Below, one piece after another: positions 61,448-64,000 of a stretch of 64,000 nt of DNA (positions are counted from its first letter, which is position 1; each line of letters begins with the position of its first letter). This DNA is from WLMZ01 sp038227995. GTDB lineage: Bacteria > Actinomycetota > Acidimicrobiia > Acidimicrobiales > Ilumatobacteraceae. Made by a program: the position numbers and the translations under genes. The notes below the pieces were generated by a model. That model made no database searches. It saw only the letters and a program-made list of their open reading frames with translations, and was not told the DNA's origin. Where the stretch lies: positions 1 through 64,000 of the forward strand of contig JBBRPP010000007.1 in NCBI GenBank assembly GCA_038227995.1. The letters are read 5' to 3'.

Positions 61448-62376
61448 GTCGACGCGTCGACTTCGTCGGCACCGTCGATCGGCGTGGACCCACCGTCGAC
61501 TGACCCGGAATCGGTCACTCCACCCGCAGAGAAGAGCACTCGGGTGAGGTGGTCGCACGCCTCATGGAACTCGGGCGCCGACAGCAGCGATGACTGGCGT
61601 GGTCGCTCGAACGGGACGGCGAACTGTTCGAGCACCCGCCCCGGCCTCGGACTCATGACCACGACCGTATCGGCGAGGAAGACGGCCTCTTGGATCGAGT
61701 GTGTGACCAGTACCGTCGTCGTCGCCCGCTCCATCCAGATGCGCTGCAGCTCGATGTTCAGTCGGCGACGCATCATCTCGTCGAGCGCGCCGAACGGCTC
61801 GTCGAGCAAGAGCAGCATCGGCTCGAGGATGAGTGCCCGAGCAATCGCCGCCCGTTGCCGCATCCCGCCCGACAGCTGACCGGGTTTGGCCTTCTCGAAC
61901 CCGCTCAGACCGACGAGGTCGATGAGAGCGCGCACCGAGTCATTGGATTCGGGTCGCTTGGCGAGTTGAAGTGGCAGCCGAATGTTGCTCTCGACACTTC
62001 GCCACGGCAGGAGCGCCGAGTCCTGGAAGGCAACACCCATCTGATGTGCTCGACGCAGGTCCTGCGGATGCGCGCCGTTGACGAGGATCTCGCCACCGGT
62101 TGGCTGCTCGAGGTCGGCGATCATTCGCAGCAGCGTTGATTTGCCGCAGCCTGAAGGTCCGAGCAGCGCAGTGAAGCTGCCGCGGGGCGCGTTCAGCGAG
62201 ATCGTGTCGATCGCCGCGACGGCGCGCTTGCCGTGGCCAAACGTCTTCGTCACTCCGCGGAGCTCCAAGCCATGGACCGCCTGCCCTGGCTGGAGTTGCT
62301 GAGGATTCACGAGAGGATCCATACCGACTCCTGGTGCTGTCTCGGTGCGATCCGTCAGGGCCGCTGTGCTGATCAT
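61444..62376 (-). CDS. ABC transporter ATP-binding protein (SsuB/TauB type)
   Basis: A 310-residue ATPase with Walker A GPSGCGKST (73-81), Q-loop VAFQDSALLPW, signature LSGGMRQRAAIARAL, Walker B MLLLLDEPFGALDE and the H-loop VLVTHSIQEA. It has extended tails at both ends. It energises the fused permease and is coupled to the binding-protein and permease genes by 4-base overlaps. Confidence 0.95.
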   Translation of the reverse strand: MISTAALTDRTETAPGVGMDPLVNPQQLQPGQAVHGLELRGVTKTFGHGKRAVAAIDTISLNAPRGSFTALLGPSGCGKSTLLRMIADLEQPTGGEILVNGAHPQDLRRAHQMGVAFQDSALLPWRSVESNIRLPLQLAKRPESNDSVRALIDLVGLSGFEKAKPGQLSGGMRQRAAIARALILEPMLLLLDEPFGALDEMMRRRLNIELQRIWMERATTTVLVTHSIQEAVFLADTVVVMSPRPGRVLEQFAVPFERPRQSSLLSAPEFHEACDHLTRVLFSAGGVTDSGSVDGGSTPIDGADEVDAST

Positions 62377-63563
62377 GCCGGAGTGCTGCCACCCTTGTAG
62401 ACCGCGGCGAGCACGTCGTTGGTGAACATGTCCGCTGTCGCAGTGACTCCACCGAGGGCAAGGGACGCGATCGTGCCGGCGATCTTCGCGTCGGTCATCC
62501 AGAACAGGCCATGGGCCTTGGTGTCGTCGTCGGCCACGAATCCGTTCTGCGCTTCGGCATCCAGCTTCTGCTGCACCGGATCGAGCTTGAGGTCCTTGCC
62601 GAAGTTGGTGACCGCGAGATCCGCTGCGCCATCCGGATTGGCCACGACGTCTGCCCAGCCCAGCGACTCGCCCTTCATCATCGCCACGAGCAAAGGCATC
62701 TTCGCCGGGTCTGCGAGATCCTTGCCGTTCGCGATGTACAGGTCCTCCATGAGCGGGTAGTTGAAGTCGCTGAGCAGCATGACGTAGGTGTCGACGCCTT
62801 GTTCCTTCAGAACACTCGGCTCATTGGGCGCGAATGCCATCAGCGCGTCGATCTCCCCCGAGGCGAGCGATGTTGCGTCGAAGCCGACCGTGACGACGTC
62901 GACCTTGGTGACATCGAGCTTGTTCGCCTTGGCGAACGAATCCCAGATCGGCGCGTTCGAGTCGCTGATGCCGACCTTGTGGCCGTAGAGATCGGTCGGG
63001 GTCTTCAGCGGCTTCGAAGCCAACGACGCGATGCACGTCGGGTTCTTCTGGAAGCCCGCACCGATGATCTTGAGCCCCGAGCCGTTGTTGATGGACGCGA
63101 TGACCTCGGCGGTGTGGCTGATGCCGACGAGGGCTTGCCCGGACACGACGATGGGTTCCGGCGCGAGGCTGGGTCCACCGGCGAGCAGTGTGACGTCGAG
63201 GCCCGCATCGGTGTAGTAACCCTTGGTGGTGGCGAAGAAGCTGCCGGCGAACTGGACGTTCTTGAGGTAGCAGAACTGGATCGCGACCGACGTCAGGCTG
63301 CCGGCCGCGGCCGTCGACCCGCCTGTCGCCGCAACAGACGTGGCGGTCACTCCGGTTGTGGCGGTCGCTCCGGTTGTGGCCGTCGCTGCAGCTGTCGTCG
63401 TGACCGCAGCTGCCGTCGTTGTCGCTGCGGACTTCGAATCAGATCCGCATGCCGCCAGGAACGCGGCCAGGGAGGCGCTTGCGCCGAGCGCGGCCCCACC
63501 TTGCAGGAGTCGACGTCGGCTGAGCGGGCGATCGAAGGAGTCGGTGAGCATCGTGTCGGTCAT
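62373..63563 (-). CDS. ABC transporter solute-binding lipoprotein (NMT1/THI5-like)
   Basis: A 396-residue binding protein. The N-terminus has a twin-arginine motif (SRRRLLQGG, residues 15-23) and a lipobox ending at C39 (LAAFLAAC), so it is probably exported folded and then lipidated. A Thr/Ala-rich linker (about 45-90) precedes the NMT1/SsuA-like domain, which begins FCYLKNVQFAGSFFATTKGYY and includes GHKVGISDSNAP. This class binds taurine, pyrimidines, thiamine precursors or similar small ring compounds. It is the first gene of the operon, with AAAGG before the ATG. Confidence 0.92.
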   Translation of the reverse strand: MTDTMLTDSFDRPLSRRRLLQGGAALGASASLAAFLAACGSDSKSAATTTAAAVTTTAAATATTGATATTGVTATSVAATGGSTAAAGSLTSVAIQFCYLKNVQFAGSFFATTKGYYTDAGLDVTLLAGGPSLAPEPIVVSGQALVGISHTAEVIASINNGSGLKIIGAGFQKNPTCIASLASKPLKTPTDLYGHKVGISDSNAPIWDSFAKANKLDVTKVDVVTVGFDATSLASGEIDALMAFAPNEPSVLKEQGVDTYVMLLSDFNYPLMEDLYIANGKDLADPAKMPLLVAMMKGESLGWADVVANPDGAADLAVTNFGKDLKLDPVQQKLDAEAQNGFVADDDTKAHGLFWMTDAKIAGTIASLALGGVTATADMFTNDVLAAVYKGGSTPA

Positions 63564-63588
63564 GATGACTGCCTTTCAGATTGTAAGA

Positions 63589-63598
63589 TTGTAGACAA
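63589..63598 (-). promoter_or_regulatory. Candidate GntR (FadR-type) operator TTGTAGACAA
   Basis: It has the TTGT-N2-ACAA arms typical of FCD-type GntR sites, 26 bases before the binding-protein start. ATTGTA also occurs 8 bases earlier, and on the minus strand these read TACAAT, -10-like. The AT-rich run (about 63575-63610) stands out from the GC-rich surroundings. It probably controls the operon and perhaps the divergent uricase-like gene. Confidence 0.55.
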
Positions 63599-63741
63599 AA
63601 CATTAAAGTCAAAGTGTTTCGTGCGGATGTCCGAACGTCAGCGGCCGCGTGAACAGCACGCGCGAGCAGGTCTGCCTCGTCGACGACCTGATCAAATTCA
63701 CGACATCCGAGGCGCACCAACGCGACGGAAGGGACCAACTC

Positions 63742-64000
63742 ATGACGGCAATCCAGTCGGCGGCTTACGGCAAGGCGGGGGTCCACGTCCTCACCCGCGT
63801 GACCGTCGACGGCTTGGCGTGTGTACGGGATGTCTCGATGTCCATCTCGATCACGGGAGACTTCCTGGATTCATATCGTGCTGGTGACAACCAAGCCGTG
63901 CTCCCGAGCGACACGCTGCGCCGCCATGCAATCGCCGCGGTCGATGCCGCTCGAGTCGACTCGGACATGAAGGCCGACGTCTTGCCGATGCTCAATGCAA
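63742..64000 (+). CDS. Uricase-like protein, N-terminal part (partial)
   Basis: The first 86 codons of a gene that runs off the window. The start of the peptide matches urate oxidases: AAYGKAGVHVLTRV (active-site K11), TGDFLDSYRAGDNQAVLPSD. The threonine that pairs with the lysine in known uricases (in the xTDTxKN motif) is replaced by S56 (PSDTLRRHAIA), and KN reads RR. GGAAGGGA lies upstream of the ATG. It is divergent from the heterocycle operon, 178 bases apart. Uricase oxidises urate to 5-hydroxyisourate; the altered motif may mean another substrate. Confidence 0.75.
   Translation, partial: MTAIQSAAYGKAGVHVLTRVTVDGLACVRDVSMSISITGDFLDSYRAGDNQAVLPSDTLRRHAIAAVDAARVDSDMKADVLPMLNA

Noticed and set aside
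1..64000. tRNA, rRNA, CRISPR array, integrase or insertion sequence
   Set aside because: Reading both strands I found no cloverleaf with a TpsiC loop, no regularly spaced repeats and no transposase or integrase motif.

Overview
The window is a gene-dense, strongly GC-rich chromosomal segment with many GTG starts and many stop/start overlaps of 4 bases. The regulator types (DosR-like, CsoR, WYL, SARP/BTAD, IclR, FCD-GntR), the 13E12-type HNH protein, and an exported protein with three C-terminal LLDTR repeats point to an actinobacterium. Class Acidimicrobiia (Ilumatobacter relatives) is my best guess; this is inference, as no rRNA is present. I saw no tRNA, rRNA, CRISPR array or insertion sequence, and no gene-free stretch longer than about 300 bases.

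Layout. (1) 1-6523, plus strand: the tail of a chemoreceptor followed by cheW, cheA-REC, cheB, cheR-TPR, cheW and REC-GGDEF. This is the full parts list of a Wsp-type chemosensory pathway that makes cyclic-di-GMP. (2) 6636-13203: amino-acid or amine catabolism, with a PLP decarboxylase, an SDR, a leucine-dehydrogenase-like enzyme and an opposing DAO/PrpD/GntR operon; a TTGCATGCAA-type palindrome lies before both the SDR and the operon. (3) 13265-16721: a TetR regulator, tandem GACACTCATGAGTGTC-type operators, a D-aminoacylase-like amidohydrolase and a TauD/TfdA dioxygenase. (4) 16792-21826: an ECF sigma factor overlapping a membrane-anchored propeller-like protein, then a lipoprotein beta-propeller and a lipoprotein glycerophosphodiesterase. 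(5) 21863-34686: a mixed set of redox enzymes (amine-dehydrogenase-like, PPOX, P450, two MDR proteins, TauD), an HNH protein, a WYL regulator and an MFS exporter. (6) 34742-40294: a membrane protein, a DosR-like response regulator, a tandem universal stress protein with a Dos-like box in front of it, and a very large MalT/BTAD regulator. (7) 40313-46526: SDRs, a ketosteroid-isomerase-like protein with its catalytic residues intact, a B12-domain protein, a VOC protein and an AhpD-like protein. (8) 46560-49430: a copper module, csoR divergent from copZ-copA, with two CsoR-type operators. (9) 49444-54453: an LLM oxidoreductase, an IclR regulator and the exported repeat protein. (10) 54559-63563, minus strand: eight genes joined by seven successive 4-base overlaps. 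They encode a solute-binding protein, an ABC ATPase, a fused double permease, an amidase, a cyanurate/barbiturate-type ring-opening amidohydrolase, a GntR regulator, a class V aminotransferase and a DUF3891 protein. A uricase-like gene starts divergently at 63742 and runs off the end.

The most interesting parts are the last locus, which looks like an uptake and degradation system for a nitrogen heterocycle of unknown identity, and the Wsp-like cluster, which is unexpected in this kind of bacterium.
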